Shown here: positions 1 through 10,517 of the stretch, piece by piece
Layout of the letters: every line of letters starts with the position of its first letter
How positions within the stretch are numbered: position 1 is the stretch's first letter
Origin: an uncultured Prevotellaceae bacterium
GTDB lineage: Bacteria > Bacteroidota > Bacteroidia > Bacteroidales > Muribaculaceae
Direction: 5' to 3'
Length of the DNA: 64,000 bases
Assembly: GCA_900322135.1 (NCBI GenBank)
Contig: ONYP01000006.1
Span: forward strand, 1 to 64,000
Position numbers and translations under genes: made by a program
The notes under the pieces: model-generated
What the model was told of the DNA's origin: nothing
Seen by the model: only the letters and a program-made list of their open reading frames with translations
Database searches by the model: none

Positions 1-1
1 C

Positions 2-439
2 GGCTCGGCCATGGTGGCAAGCGGCATGATTGAGAGTATCACGACTGTCATCGTTCGCTGGGTGCGCACCCGTGTGGCCCTGGTATCGTCGACCGTCGGC
101 ACCGGCCTGTTCCTGAACCTGACGACCGGCGACCAGTTCATCAGCATCGTCTTGACGGCCGATATGTTCCGCAATGTGTATGACCGAGAGGGATATGAAG
201 GCCGATTGCTGAGCCGCACTACCGAGGACGCCGCCACAGTGACATCGGTACTCGTGCCGTGGAACACATGCGGCATGACCCAAGCCACCGTGCTGGGGGT
301 TTCCACGCTCACCTACCTGCCCTACTGTTTCTTTAACCTCATCAGTCCGTTGATGACCATCCTCGTTGCCGCCCTGGGCTGGAAGATTCCACGCCGCAAG
401 CCTGTCGAGGAAGAGTTAGCAATGAGAAGTGAGAAGTGA
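2..439 (+). CDS. nhaC: NhaC-family Na+/H+ antiporter, C-terminal part (cut by window edge)
   Basis: An inner-membrane antiporter exchanging protons for sodium; only the last ~146 residues are present, because the frame is open to the left edge. The stretch LSRTTEDAATVTSVLVPWN followed by CG, a YLPY motif and FFN is the typical end of NhaC-type carriers, where the conserved T/S and N line the ion path. Hydrophobic segments fit two or three C-terminal membrane helices. The tail PRRKPVEEELAMRSEK runs into a purine-rich simple repeat and may be a late extension. No partner gene is visible; the next gene converges from the other strand. The family assignment is fairly sure, the exact ion is not. 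Confidence 0.8.
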   Translation, partial: GSAMVASGMIESITTVIVRWVRTRVALVSSTVGTGLFLNLTTGDQFISIVLTADMFRNVYDREGYEGRLLSRTTEDAATVTSVLVPWNTCGMTQATVLGVSTLTYLPYCFFNLISPLMTILVAALGWKIPRRKPVEEELAMRSEK

Positions 440-463
440 GAAGTGAGGAGTGAGAAGTGAGGG
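419..463. repeat. Purine-rich 7-bp tandem repeat (AGAAGTG units)
   Basis: About five imperfect copies of agaagtg/aggagtg lie across the stop codon of the antiporter gene. Similar short homopurine or ttaaga-type repeats sit at other gene ends here (7062-7088, 7468-7498), so this looks like a general intergenic habit of the genome. Confidence 0.6.
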
Positions 464-505
464 CTATCGCGTGTGCGCGTTTCCTTGTAGAAAAAACCAC
501 AAATG

Positions 506-2983
506 CTATGGCATCTTCTCACTACGGAGCAGCCAGTAAGCGTTTTCCTTGAGTTTATTCATCAGTGCCGGCTCAAGGTCGGCATGCGTGTCAATCCATT
601 GTTTCACAAGGAATTTGGCCTCATCGCTATGATGGCCTGACAACAGACCCGTTAGCCAATAGCCCGGGAAGAAGATGTCGCCTGTGCGCTGGATTTCAGG
701 CAGGGCGTCTAGACCCATTGTGATATAGCGATTGCTGAACGGCTCTCGCGTGGGGTCGTTGAGCAACGCCAGCAGGTCCCGTGCCCAGGGCTCTACACGG
801 CGGTTCTCGGCCCGCAGCAGTTCGTTGAACAGTTGCTGCTGCACCTGTGTGTCGGGGTTACAGGCGCGAGAGATAAAGTCAAACTCACGCCGCTGGTCCT
901 CGTTGCTGAGGCGGCCGCGCTGCTCGTCAAGAATCTGCTGCCACTGCTGCGGGCGCATGATGGCGAGATGATAGGCCATGCGCATATAATCGCGGGGATT
1001 CAGGAAGGTGGCGCTTTGCTTTTCCCAGATTTCATTCATTTCATTCACGACTATGGGCGACACCGCCTTGACGGAGAGTTGTCGCAACAAGGTCTGGCGC
1101 ACTGATTGCAACGGGTGATGCTGCGACATACTGAACAGGCGTTGCTCGGTAGCAGCCCGCTCCTTGCGGTCAAGGCATGCCATCACGTCGCCGATGAAAC
1201 TGCATGTTGTCGAGGCAATCAGTTCGTTTTTCTCATGGTCAAGGAATTCGAGCAGCACCTTTGCCAGTTCCTTTGCCGTAATGTTGCCCAGATGAAGGTT
1301 CTCATAGAGGTTGAGCACAGCGGCATAGCGGGTCTGGTCATTGTCTGCCATCGTCTTCCAAGCCTCGCACATCCTTGCAATGCCTTTACGATCAAGTTTA
1401 AACTGGCCATAGCCCTCGGCGTTGCTGTTGACAAACAAGCCCTTGCCATAACTCAAGTCGAGCAAATAGTCGTAGTTGTTCATATAGATGGGATGCTGGC
1501 AAAACCTGCCGTTCTCATCAAGATAGCCGATGTCAAAGCCCTGTTTCCATACCAGATTGCGGCCGTAGGGGTCGTACTGTACCACACGGACAGCGTCAAG
1601 CATATGGACGCCCGAGGAGATGACCGGCATTCCCTTCTGCTTGACCCACACGTCGCTGAAGGATTGGGCGCTGTGCTCGGGGTTGAAACGGTCGAGTTCG
1701 ACTATGAGGTCATCCCACGAAGCATTGCTGTAGGCATAGCGGCTGAGGTAGGAGCGCAGACCCTCACGCAAGGCATCGGCACCCTTATCCTGTTCAAGTT
1801 TGCGCATCATGATGGGGGCCTTGTGGTAGATGATGTTGCCGTAGAGCAGGCCGGCCTTGTTCATGTTGTCCAGCGGCTGCTGGATGGGATGCGTGCCCTG
1901 GGTGCGGTCGGTCGAGAGTGCCAGCGGATAGTGGGACTTGACGAAGGCCAGATCGTGGTTGATGTCAGGGAAATTCTCCCTGGCGATTTTGTCGGCCATG
2001 AAGTTGGCATAGACCTCCTTGGTCCACACGTCATCAAACCAGCGCATGGTCACCAGGTCGCCAAACCACATGTGGGCCGTCTCGTGGGCGATGAGGTTGA
2101 GGCGTGACATCTCCTCGTCAGGCGTGGGTTCGGGACCGAGGAAGATGCGCTGGTCATTGAACTGGATGCAGCCTGGGTGCTCCATGCCGCCGAACTGGTA
2201 GCCCGGCAAGACGACAAAGCCATAGTGCTCGAAGGGGTACGGAATGCCCGTATATTCCTCCATCCATCGCAACGACAGGGCCACCTGGTCGAACACGATG
2301 GGCAGTTGTGCCACCTTGGCGGGGTCGGTTTCGCGATAGAGGGCAGTCAACTGGCGGCCGTCGCGTGTGGCGGTCTGCACGTTGAATTTTCCCGCCGTGA
2401 ACGAGAAGAGATAGGTGGGAATTGGCTTTCGGGTTTGGTTGCTGATGTTCACCCACCCCTCGGGAATGTCCAGTTTCAAGTCAAAAACTGCCTTCAGGTC
2501 GGGCTGGTCGAAGCACGGGAACACGCTGCGGGCATGGTCGGGCACAAACAGGGTGTACAGATAGTCCTCGCTGCGGTTCAACGCCTTGTCACCGCTGTAG
2601 CCGCTGATTAAGACCGAATTGCCACCCTGCACAAGATAGCGGGCCGGAATGACGATGTGCTCGTTGACTAAAACCGTGTTCACACGCGTGTCGTTGACAA
2701 TAACCTGCGGCGACAACTGGCTGGCATCACCCTGGAAGTCGATCTGCAGGTCTTCCTCACCTGTCCAGTCAAACATCAGTGTTTCCTCGAAATAGACAGG
2801 CTCTGACTTTTGGGACGGCACCTTGAACGACAGGTCATACCACACATCGCTGATGTGGGCCGAACGGTACTGGGCCAACGCCCACGACACACCGTCCTCG
2901 ACAGCAACGGCACGGGCGGTCATTGCAACCTGTGTCAACATAACCAGCAAGAATAATGTCGATATTTGAATCCAATTTTTCAT
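506..2983 (-). CDS. M1-family zinc aminopeptidase, exported
   Basis: A metallopeptidase that removes N-terminal residues from peptides, probably in the periplasm. The 825-residue product starts with a signal peptide (hydrophobic residues 7-20, cleavage near ARA-VAV). The M1 signature is complete: an exopeptidase motif GGMEHPG near residue 265, the zinc site HETAH at 300-304 and the third ligand E323 in WTKE. The length matches M1 enzymes with an N-terminal saddle domain and a C-terminal helical domain. The usual GAMEN motif reads GGMEH here, a known variation. It stands alone between two convergent or divergent neighbours. A near-consensus -7 box (TAACTTAG on the minus strand, 2988-2995) lies just before the ATG. 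Confidence 0.92.
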   Translation of the reverse strand: MKNWIQISTLFLLVMLTQVAMTARAVAVEDGVSWALAQYRSAHISDVWYDLSFKVPSQKSEPVYFEETLMFDWTGEEDLQIDFQGDASQLSPQVIVNDTRVNTVLVNEHIVIPARYLVQGGNSVLISGYSGDKALNRSEDYLYTLFVPDHARSVFPCFDQPDLKAVFDLKLDIPEGWVNISNQTRKPIPTYLFSFTAGKFNVQTATRDGRQLTALYRETDPAKVAQLPIVFDQVALSLRWMEEYTGIPYPFEHYGFVVLPGYQFGGMEHPGCIQFNDQRIFLGPEPTPDEEMSRLNLIAHETAHMWFGDLVTMRWFDDVWTKEVYANFMADKIARENFPDINHDLAFVKSHYPLALSTDRTQGTHPIQQPLDNMNKAGLLYGNIIYHKAPIMMRKLEQDKGADALREGLRSYLSRYAYSNASWDDLIVELDRFNPEHSAQSFSDVWVKQKGMPVISSGVHMLDAVRVVQYDPYGRNLVWKQGFDIGYLDENGRFCQHPIYMNNYDYLLDLSYGKGLFVNSNAEGYGQFKLDRKGIARMCEAWKTMADNDQTRYAAVLNLYENLHLGNITAKELAKVLLEFLDHEKNELIASTTCSFIGDVMACLDRKERAATEQRLFSMSQHHPLQSVRQTLLRQLSVKAVSPIVVNEMNEIWEKQSATFLNPRDYMRMAYHLAIMRPQQWQQILDEQRGRLSNEDQRREFDFISRACNPDTQVQQQLFNELLRAENRRVEPWARDLLALLNDPTREPFSNRYITMGLDALPEIQRTGDIFFPGYWLTGLLSGHHSDEAKFLVKQWIDTHADLEPALMNKLKENAYWLLRSEKMP

Positions 2984-2987
2984 GCCG

Positions 2988-2995
2988 CTAAGTTA
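2988..2995 (-). promoter_or_regulatory. Possible -7 box of the aminopeptidase gene
   Basis: Reads TAACTTAG on the minus strand, one base off the Bacteroidales TAnnTTTG consensus, only 4 nt before the ATG. If used, the mRNA would start within or after the start codon, so this is a weak call. Confidence 0.3.
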
Positions 2996-3125
2996 CACAT
3001 AATCACCGAGCCTGCAATGTCATTAAACAAAATTTGCCGCTGAGGTGCCCAAGCAAAAGAATCCCCAAGAGGATAGAAACACCTCTTGGGGATTACTATA
3101 ATCGATGATGAAAAAGCCAATGGGA

Positions 3126-4775
<1,650 letters not shown>

Positions 4776-4916
4776 TCATTTATATCAAACAACTTAAACA
4801 ACAAGCGACAACAGGAACAACAATATTATTTATAAATTATTATTGATGTTGTTTTAGTTGTGTTCATAGTTGATTTAGTTGTTTGATTAAAAATATAGTT
4901 GTTTGATAAATAATAA

Positions 4917-5189
4917 TTAATCGAGGACGATGGCCAGGATGTCGTTCTGGCGCATCATGAGCAACTTCTCGCCGTCGATTTCGATTTCGTTGCCGGCATA
5001 TTTGCCATAGAGCACGGTGTCACCGGGCTTGACGATCATTTCCTCGTCCTTGGTGCCGTTACCAGCGGCACGCACGATGCCCTTGAGAGGTTTTTCCTTA
5101 GCGCTGTCGGGGATGATGATACCGCCGACGACTTCTTCTGCCTTGGCCGGTTCGATGAGAACGCGGTCGTTCAATGGTTTAATAGTCAT
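4917..5189 (-). CDS. groS: Co-chaperonin GroES (10 kDa)
   Basis: Forms the seven-subunit lid of GroEL. The 90-residue protein carries the typical start MTIKPLNDRVLIEP, the GGIIIPDSAKEKP mobile loop and the GDTVLYGKYAG beta-barrel motif. It is first in the groS-groL operon. The AT-rich leader upstream (5190-5215) has no Shine-Dalgarno site, as usual in Bacteroidales. Confidence 0.98.
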   Translation of the reverse strand: MTIKPLNDRVLIEPAKAEEVVGGIIIPDSAKEKPLKGIVRAAGNGTKDEEMIVKPGDTVLYGKYAGNEIEIDGEKLLMMRQNDILAIVLD

Positions 5190-5546
5190 TTTTGTTTTAA
5201 TTGTTAATGTTGTTATGTTTGTTGTAAATAAGTTTCACGCTCAGCAAGACTGCAACGAGTATGCCAAGGGCCAAAATCAGCCACCAATGCGACAATTTGT
5301 CACCCCTCTGCCAAAACAAGCACTCGGGGCCTTGTTGACTTCAGGCAAGCACATGGCTCGTAGTCGAATGACAAAAAAGCACAAAAAATGTTACACAATT
5401 CTATAATGTATCTTAAAACAGGAAAAAATGAGTACTTTTGTCTCGATTTCAAACAACTTGAACAACCTTGCACAGCACAATCGCTGTTATTGTTGCCCCA
5501 TTGTTGTTTTGACATCAGTTGACTGATGAACCCAATAAACTGAAGA
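5190..5546. other. Divergent intergenic region between groS and the WG-repeat gene
   Basis: 357 bp without a convincing gene. It must hold the groS promoter (not identified with confidence) and a plus-strand -7 box TACTTTTG at 5433-5440 that would give the WG-repeat gene a ~100-nt leader. Short antisense frames here show no family resemblance. Confidence 0.5.
5433..5440 (+). promoter_or_regulatory. -7 box of the WG-repeat lipoprotein gene
   Basis: TACTTTTG fits the Bacteroidales TAnnTTTG consensus. Transcription would begin about 7 nt downstream, near 5447. No clear -33 TTTG was seen. Confidence 0.45.
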
Positions 5547-7064
5547 ATGAAGATTTTATCAAGAATCGCGCTTGTCGCCATTGCGGCACTGCTGATGACC
5601 GCTTGTGGCAGCAAAGAGACAACCTACCAGTACAAGACCCAATACCTGCCCGTGCAACTCGTGGGCAGCGAGAAATGGAGCATCCTCGATGTGAACAGTG
5701 GCGAGGTGATTGCCAAGGACGCCTTCACCAATGCTCCGTCGCCCATTGTAGCCGACATGTTCTATGTGATGAACGACGAGGGCAGTTACGACTACTATGA
5801 TGTGAGTGCCCCGACGAAGCCTGTGGCAGGCCACTATGGCAGCGTGACATCGTTCAGTGACGACGGTGTGGCCGTGTGCAGCAAGGTGGGCGGCCAGTTG
5901 TGTGTCATCGACCGCAAGGGCCAGGTGGTGAAGGAGCTGCCCAAGGAGGTGTCGCAATGCTCGATGTTTGCCCGCGGCATGGCTGCCATCCAGAACGACA
6001 ACGGCCAGTGGGGGTACATCGACACCAGCGGTGACACCATCGTGCCCGCCACCTACACCAGCGTAAATCTGTTTCTCTATAACGACTATGCCGTTGTCAT
6101 CAGCGAAAGCCAGCCCAACGACAGTGCACTGAACTTTACCGTTATCGACAAGGCCGGCAAGGTGATGTTCAATGCCAGCACCGACACCTACCAGCCCGTC
6201 CAGCCCTACTACATCAATGGTGTGCTGCCTGTAGTGAAAGGCGACACCCTGGTGTGCCTGAATCATGAGGGCAAGGAGGTCGACAATCCCATCGATGACC
6301 AGGAACAGGTGGAGAAAGGCGGTTATGACAGTTACTCGCGCACTCCCAGTGGCGACTACATCGTCTTGAAAAACAAAAAGACAGGTCTTGTGGACAAGGA
6401 CAACAAGACGCTCGTCCCCATCGAGCACGACAACCTGCTTGACATCAACGGCGACCGCCTGATTGCCGTGGATGGCGATACCTACCACATCATCGACCGC
6501 ACGGGCAAGCCCGTGGGCAATGTCAAGTTTGAGAACGCTCATGTGAGCGAGGACAACCCCTTTGCCGCCCGCGGCTATATCGACACCGACCTGGCAGCAG
6601 CAGCGATGATGATGCTGTTTGAGGAAAACGGTGCCTGCGGGGCAACTGCCTATACCACACTGATGGACATGAACAGCATGGTAAGCACCGATGCCCGCAT
6701 GTATGCCGGCAGCAACACGCTCATCATGCCGCAGGGGCCCTACATCATTCAGTATGTATTTGACCGCGATGTAGCCACCGCCAATGCCGACAGCACTGCC
6801 GCCAGTTTCAACTATGACGCAAAAGTAGACCGCGTCATCATCTCGATGAACCTGAACCACTGCCCCGCAACCACCGAGGAGGCCATCGTCAAGAAGATTG
6901 AAAACCGCCTGGGCACCAAGGGATTTGTGTTGGCTCGCGACGGCATCTTCTGCAGCGATTACTTGACGGCACTGACCATGGGTTACGACCAGGGTATCAT
7001 GAGCCTGATCTACTACATGCACTTCAACGAGTCGGTGCCCCAGGACAGGAAGAAGAGGAGTTGA
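5547..7064 (+). CDS. WG-repeat lipoprotein
   Basis: A 505-residue envelope protein of unknown detailed role. The N-terminus is a lipoprotein signal with lipobox LMTAC, so it should be anchored to a membrane by C20. The body contains WG-type repeats, for example GQWGYIDTSGDTIVPA and MAAIQND, with weaker copies such as KTGLVDKDNKTLVPIEHDN; such repeats fold as beta-propeller-like or solenoid structures and usually bind partners. The gene stands between groSL and the queuosine genes and shares direction with the latter; a ttaagag-type repeat lies behind it. Confidence 0.8.
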   Translation: MKILSRIALVAIAALLMTACGSKETTYQYKTQYLPVQLVGSEKWSILDVNSGEVIAKDAFTNAPSPIVADMFYVMNDEGSYDYYDVSAPTKPVAGHYGSVTSFSDDGVAVCSKVGGQLCVIDRKGQVVKELPKEVSQCSMFARGMAAIQNDNGQWGYIDTSGDTIVPATYTSVNLFLYNDYAVVISESQPNDSALNFTVIDKAGKVMFNASTDTYQPVQPYYINGVLPVVKGDTLVCLNHEGKEVDNPIDDQEQVEKGGYDSYSRTPSGDYIVLKNKKTGLVDKDNKTLVPIEHDNLLDINGDRLIAVDGDTYHIIDRTGKPVGNVKFENAHVSEDNPFAARGYIDTDLAAAAMMMLFEENGACGATAYTTLMDMNSMVSTDARMYAGSNTLIMPQGPYIIQYVFDRDVATANADSTAASFNYDAKVDRVIISMNLNHCPATTEEAIVKKIENRLGTKGFVLARDGIFCSDYLTALTMGYDQGIMSLIYYMHFNESVPQDRKKRS

Positions 7065-7088
7065 GAGTTAAGAGTTAAGAGATAGGAG
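7062..7088. repeat. Short ttaagag/gagttaa tandem repeat
   Basis: Three imperfect copies of gagttaa just after the WG-repeat stop codon. It resembles the other intergenic simple repeats of this chromosome. Confidence 0.45.
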
Positions 7089-7112
7089 GAACTAATAATA
7101 AAACTGAAAGCA

Positions 7113-7472
7113 ATGTATTATGTAAAGAAGACATTAGAGATATCGTCGGCCCACATGCTGTATCTGGACCACAACAGCAAGTGTGAGAACCTGCACGGCC
7201 ACAACTGGATTGTGAATGTGTACTGCAAGGCCAAGGAACTAGACGATAACGGCATGGTCACCGACTTCACCATCATCAAAGAGATGGTGCATGGCAAACT
7301 GGACCACCGCAACCTGAACGAGGTGCTGGGCTTCAACCCCACCGCCGAGAACATTGCCCACTGGATTGTGGACACCGTGCCCAACTGCTACCGTGCCGAT
7401 GTGCGCGAAAGTGCCAACAACCTGGCCATCTATGTCAAGGACGAAGACAATGATGTGGAAGTTAACGGTTAA
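7113..7472 (+). CDS. queD: 6-carboxytetrahydropterin synthase QueD
   Basis: Converts 7,8-dihydroneopterin triphosphate into 6-carboxy-tetrahydropterin, the second step of queuosine/7-deazaguanine synthesis. The 119 residues hold the zinc ligands H14, H28 and H30 (SSAH and LHGHNW), the catalytic C24 and the DHR motif (LDHRNLNE). Length and motif order are normal for QueD rather than eukaryotic PTPS. queE follows 79 bp downstream on the same strand, separated by a gttaaca repeat. Confidence 0.95.
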   Translation: MYYVKKTLEISSAHMLYLDHNSKCENLHGHNWIVNVYCKAKELDDNGMVTDFTIIKEMVHGKLDHRNLNEVLGFNPTAENIAHWIVDTVPNCYRADVRESANNLAIYVKDEDNDVEVNG

Positions 7473-7498
7473 GAGTTAACAGTTAACAGTTAACAGTT
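7468..7498. repeat. gttaaca tandem repeat between queD and queE
   Basis: Four near-exact heptamer copies (gttaaga, gttaaca, gttaaca, gttaaca). The stop codon of queD (7470-7472) lies inside the first copy. Copy number could vary by slippage without changing either protein much. Confidence 0.6.
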
Positions 7499-7551
7499 GG
7501 CATCCGCCTCCTTTACATCTAGCAAATAAGGACTAGGGACTAAAAACCGTA

Positions 7552-8142
7552 ATGTGGAAAGTCAATGAAATCTTCCACTCGCTGCAGGGCGAGGGCTTCA
7601 ACACGGGCACTGCCAGCGTGTTTATCAGGCTGAGCGGCTGCAACCTGCATTGCGCCTTCTGTGACACGCAGCACGAGGAGGGCACGATGATGTCGTTGCC
7701 CGACATCGTCGAACAGGTCATGCGCTACCCCAAGGCACCGCTCATCGTGCTCACGGGCGGCGAGCCGTCGCTGTGGATCAACGAGGATTTCGTGAGAGGG
7801 CTCAAGCAGATGACAGGTAAGCGCATCGCCATCGAGACCAACGGCACCCGTCCCCTGCCCGACAGCATCGATTGGGTGACCTTGTCGCCCAAGACGGGTC
7901 TCGGCAACAGTGGCGATGTCCCCGTTGTTCTCAAGCGTTGCGACGAGTTAAAGGTGGTGTATTTGGGTCAAGACTTGGCCCAATACGATGGCATCATGGC
8001 CACCCACCGCTACCTGCAGCCCTGTTGGGTAGCTGACCCCGACCAACGCCGACGCAACATGCACGCCACAGTCCAGGCCGTGCTCGACCATCCCGAGTGG
8101 CGCCTCTCGCTACAGACCCACCGCATCCTCAACATCAAGTAA
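7552..8142 (+). CDS. queE: 7-carboxy-7-deazaguanine synthase QueE (radical SAM)
   Basis: Radical S-adenosylmethionine enzyme that contracts the pterin ring of 6-carboxytetrahydropterin to 7-carboxy-7-deazaguanine. The 196-residue protein has the start FHSLQGEGFNTGTASVFIR, then the cluster motif CNLHCAFC with C30, C34 and C37 (the CxxxCxxC variant), and TGGEPSLW for SAM binding. Length is close to the short QueE group. It forms a pair with queD, while queC and queF lie 1.2 kb away on the other strand beyond fabD. Confidence 0.95.
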   Translation: MWKVNEIFHSLQGEGFNTGTASVFIRLSGCNLHCAFCDTQHEEGTMMSLPDIVEQVMRYPKAPLIVLTGGEPSLWINEDFVRGLKQMTGKRIAIETNGTRPLPDSIDWVTLSPKTGLGNSGDVPVVLKRCDELKVVYLGQDLAQYDGIMATHRYLQPCWVADPDQRRRNMHATVQAVLDHPEWRLSLQTHRILNIK

Positions 8143-8158
8143 TAGAACAGACTTACTG

Positions 8159-8216
8159 ATACCAACAAATCGGGGGCTTGAAGCAAAAACTTCAAGCCCC
8201 CGATTCATGATTGGTA
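8159..8216. terminator. Strong bidirectional terminator between queE and fabD
   Basis: A perfect 16-bp stem (8168-8183 with 8190-8205) around a 6-base loop caaaaa. The stem ends in aat/att, and outer arms ATACCAA and TTGGTAT (8159-8165 and 8210-8216) can extend it. It sits exactly between the convergent ends of queE and fabD and should serve both. Confidence 0.88.
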
Positions 8217-9095
8217 TTACTGACGACCAGAGAGGGTCACATCGCGGGATGTCTTGGCGATGAGGCCTTGCAGCACCTTGCCCGGGCCCAGTTCCTCGGC
8301 CTCGGTCATGCCGTCGGCTACCATGTTGGCAACGATATGGCTCCAACGCACAGGAGCGGTCAACTGCTGCAGCAGGTTGGCCTTGATTTCGGCGGGATCG
8401 GTGTGGGGCTTGGCATCCACATCCTGGTAGATGGGGCAAACTGGAGCCGAGAAGTCGGCAGCCTCGATAGCTTCGGCCAGTTCGGCACGGGCAGGCTCCA
8501 TCAGGGGCGAGTGGAAAGCGCCACCCACCTTGAGGGGCAGAGCACGGCGTGCGCCGGCCTCCTTGAATTTCTCGCAAGCAGCCTCGATGGCAGCAATCTC
8601 ACCCGAGATAACCACCTGACCGGGACAGTTGTAATTGGCGGGGACACAGATGCCGTCGATGGTGGCGCAGATTTCCTCCACCTTCTCGTCGGGCAAGCCG
8701 ATGATGGCTGCCATCGTCGAGGGAGCGGCCTCACAAGCCTTCTGCATGGCCAGGGCACGAGCCTCTACCAGTTTCAGACCCTGCTCAAAGGGCAGTGCGC
8801 CAGCGGCTACCAGAGCCGAGAACTCGCCCAGCGAGTGGCCAGCAACCATATCGGGTTTGAACTCGTCGCCCATGGTGAGTGCGAGGATTACAGAGTGCAG
8901 GAATACGGCGGGCTGGGTGACCTTGGTCTGCTTCAGGTCATCCTCGGTGCCTTCAAACATGAGGTCGGTGATGCGGAAGCCCAGCACCTCGTTAGCCTTC
9001 TCAAACAATTCTTTGGCCTGGGGATTGTTGTCATACAGGTCCTTGCCCATACCGACGAACTGTGCGCCCTGACCGGGGAATACGAATGCTTTCAT
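8217..9095 (-). CDS. fabD: Malonyl-CoA:ACP transacylase FabD
   Basis: Transfers malonyl groups from CoA to acyl carrier protein, supplying the extender unit for fatty-acid synthesis in the cytoplasm. The 292 residues show the opening FVFPGQGAQFVGMG, the nucleophile motif GHSLGE with S88, and the second catalytic His in GAFHSPLM. Length is normal. It is a single gene with its own promoter (-7 box at 9161-9168) and the shared terminator behind it. Confidence 0.97.
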   Translation of the reverse strand: MKAFVFPGQGAQFVGMGKDLYDNNPQAKELFEKANEVLGFRITDLMFEGTEDDLKQTKVTQPAVFLHSVILALTMGDEFKPDMVAGHSLGEFSALVAAGALPFEQGLKLVEARALAMQKACEAAPSTMAAIIGLPDEKVEEICATIDGICVPANYNCPGQVVISGEIAAIEAACEKFKEAGARRALPLKVGGAFHSPLMEPARAELAEAIEAADFSAPVCPIYQDVDAKPHTDPAEIKANLLQQLTAPVRWSHIVANMVADGMTEAEELGPGKVLQGLIAKTSRDVTLSGRQ

Positions 9096-9160
9096 TGTTT
9101 AATTGTCTTTTTATGATTGATAATAATATTAATTACGGAATTTTTTCTGCAAATCGGCTG

Positions 9161-9168
9161 CAAAGGTA
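9161..9168 (-). promoter_or_regulatory. -7 box of fabD
   Basis: Minus strand TACCTTTG matches TAnnTTTG. It predicts a transcript start near 9154 and a ~59-nt leader. The rest of 9096-9271 is AT-rich and holds no gene that I can see, only a short gataaaaga-type repeat. Confidence 0.55.
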
Positions 9169-9271
9169 GTACTTTTTTCAGATATGAGATAAAAGATAAG
9201 AGATAAAAGACACTTTTTTCATCGCAATTGAATGAAAAAGAATCAACTATCCCTTATTTATCAGCTATGAC

Positions 9272-9925
9272 CTATACAAGATATTCGGTGGGGTCGTCGA
9301 TGCCTGCCTCGCGCAGGGCCTGGCGGCGTTCGGTGCAGGTGCCGCAGGTGCCGCAGTGCTTCTCGCCGCCCTTGTAGCACGAGTAGGTCTCGCTGTAGTC
9401 GAGGCCCAGCGCTGCACCGCGGCGGGCAATCTCGGCCTTGCTCAAGTCGGTATAGGGGGCATAGACCTTGACACCCTCGTAGGTGCCGGTCATCATTGCG
9501 GTGCTCATGGCTTCGATAAAGGGGGAACGGCAGTCGGGGTAGATGCTGTGGTCACCGGCATGGTTGGCTATCATCACGCGCTTGAGGCCGTTGCTCTCGG
9601 CGATGCCGCAAGCGATGGCCAGCATGATGCCGTTGCGGAAAGGCACCACCGTGGATTTCATGTTCTCGTCGTTGTAGTTGCCGTCGGGGATGGCGTCGGC
9701 ACTCTCGAGCAGGGCGCTCTTGAAGTACTGGTGCATGAAGTCCAGGGGGATGATCAGGTGCTTGATGCCCAGGCGCTGGCAGTGCATGATGGCACAGCGG
9801 CGCTCACGGCCGTTCTGGGTACTGCCGTAGTCAAAGGTGATGGCCATGGCAATCTCGTCCTTGTACTCATAGAGCATGGTCGTCGAGTCCATGCCGCCCG
9901 ATGTGATAATTACCGCGTCTTTCAT
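9272..9925 (-). CDS. queC: 7-cyano-7-deazaguanine synthase QueC
   Basis: ATP-dependent enzyme that turns 7-carboxy-7-deazaguanine into preQ0. The 217-residue product begins MKDAVIITSGGMDSTT, which holds the PP-loop (SGGMDS, residues 9-14), and ends with the zinc-binding cysteine set in CYKGGEKHCGTCGTCTERR. The ATG at 9925 is chosen because it starts directly at the PP-loop strand and lies 1 bp after the queF stop; the open frame upstream runs through queF and has no family resemblance. It forms a queF-queC operon. Confidence 0.95.
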   Translation of the reverse strand: MKDAVIITSGGMDSTTMLYEYKDEIAMAITFDYGSTQNGRERRCAIMHCQRLGIKHLIIPLDFMHQYFKSALLESADAIPDGNYNDENMKSTVVPFRNGIMLAIACGIAESNGLKRVMIANHAGDHSIYPDCRSPFIEAMSTAMMTGTYEGVKVYAPYTDLSKAEIARRGAALGLDYSETYSCYKGGEKHCGTCGTCTERRQALREAGIDDPTEYLV

Positions 9926-9926
9926 G

Positions 9927-10397
9927 TCAATCGTTATGGAAATTGCTGATGAGGCGGGCGCGCACCATGTCCTGGTGGTCGCTGTCGCCATAGTTGGCAA
10001 AGGGCTTGATGCTGATGCCGCCACGGGGGTTGAACAGGCCGATGACCTCGAGATACTTGGGGTCCATCAGCCTGACCAGGTCCTTCATGATGATGTTCAC
10101 GCAGTCCTCATGGAAGTCGCCGTGGTTGCGGAAACTGAAGAGGTACAACTTCAAGCTCTTGCTCTCGACCATGCGCACACGGGGGATGTAGTTGATGATG
10201 ATGTGGCCAAAATCGGGCTGGCCGGTCTTGGGGCACAACGAGGTGAACTCGGGGCAGTCGAGCGTCACCACATATTCATTCTCGGGGTGCTTGTTCTCGA
10301 AGGTCTCGAGCACATCGGGGCGGTAGTCAAACTCATACTGAGTGCCCTGGTTGCCCAGCAGCGTCACGCCTTCTAATTCTTGTTCTGTTCTTGACAT
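9927..10397 (-). CDS. queF: NADPH-dependent 7-cyano-7-deazaguanine reductase QueF
   Basis: Reduces the nitrile of preQ0 to the amine preQ1. The 156 residues contain the catalytic cysteine in [14 protein letters not shown] (C55 and D62) and the QueF motif [20 protein letters not shown]. This is the short single-domain type. It is upstream of queC in the same operon. Together with queD and queE the window holds the route from dihydroneopterin triphosphate to preQ1; folE and tgt are not here. Confidence 0.96.
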   Translation of the reverse strand: MSRTEQELEGVTLLGNQGTQYEFDYRPDVLETFENKHPENEYVVTLDCPEFTSLCPKTGQPDFGHIIINYIPRVRMVESKSLKLYLFSFRNHGDFHEDCVNIIMKDLVRLMDPKYLEVIGLFNPRGGISIKPFANYGDSDHQDMVRARLISNFHND

Positions 10398-10442
10398 AGC
10401 ATCAATTGTATTTTTTACTAAATAGTGTTCAATTTATTCTGG

Positions 10443-10502
10443 CTAGATGGTCTAGAGATTCTAGATAGTCTAGATCATCAAGAGATTCTAGAGATTCTAG
10501 AC
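10443..10502. repeat. Intergenic gattctaga repeat cluster
   Basis: About five overlapping copies of tctaga/gattctaga in 60 bp, partly palindromic because TCTAGA is its own complement. It lies between the divergent start region of queF and the end of the amidotransferase gene. It is not a CRISPR array: there are no spacers. Confidence 0.6.
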
Positions 10503-10517
10503 CAGATGGCAGTTGCC

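Noticed and set aside
5559..7022. 487-codon minus-strand frame opposite the WG-repeat gene
   Set aside because: Antisense shadow: the sense strand has a signal peptide and repeat family, the minus frame has none.
10443..10502. gattctaga repeats as a possible CRISPR remnant or attachment site
   Set aside because: Units are ~9-15 bp, overlap and have no spacers; no cas or integrase gene is near.
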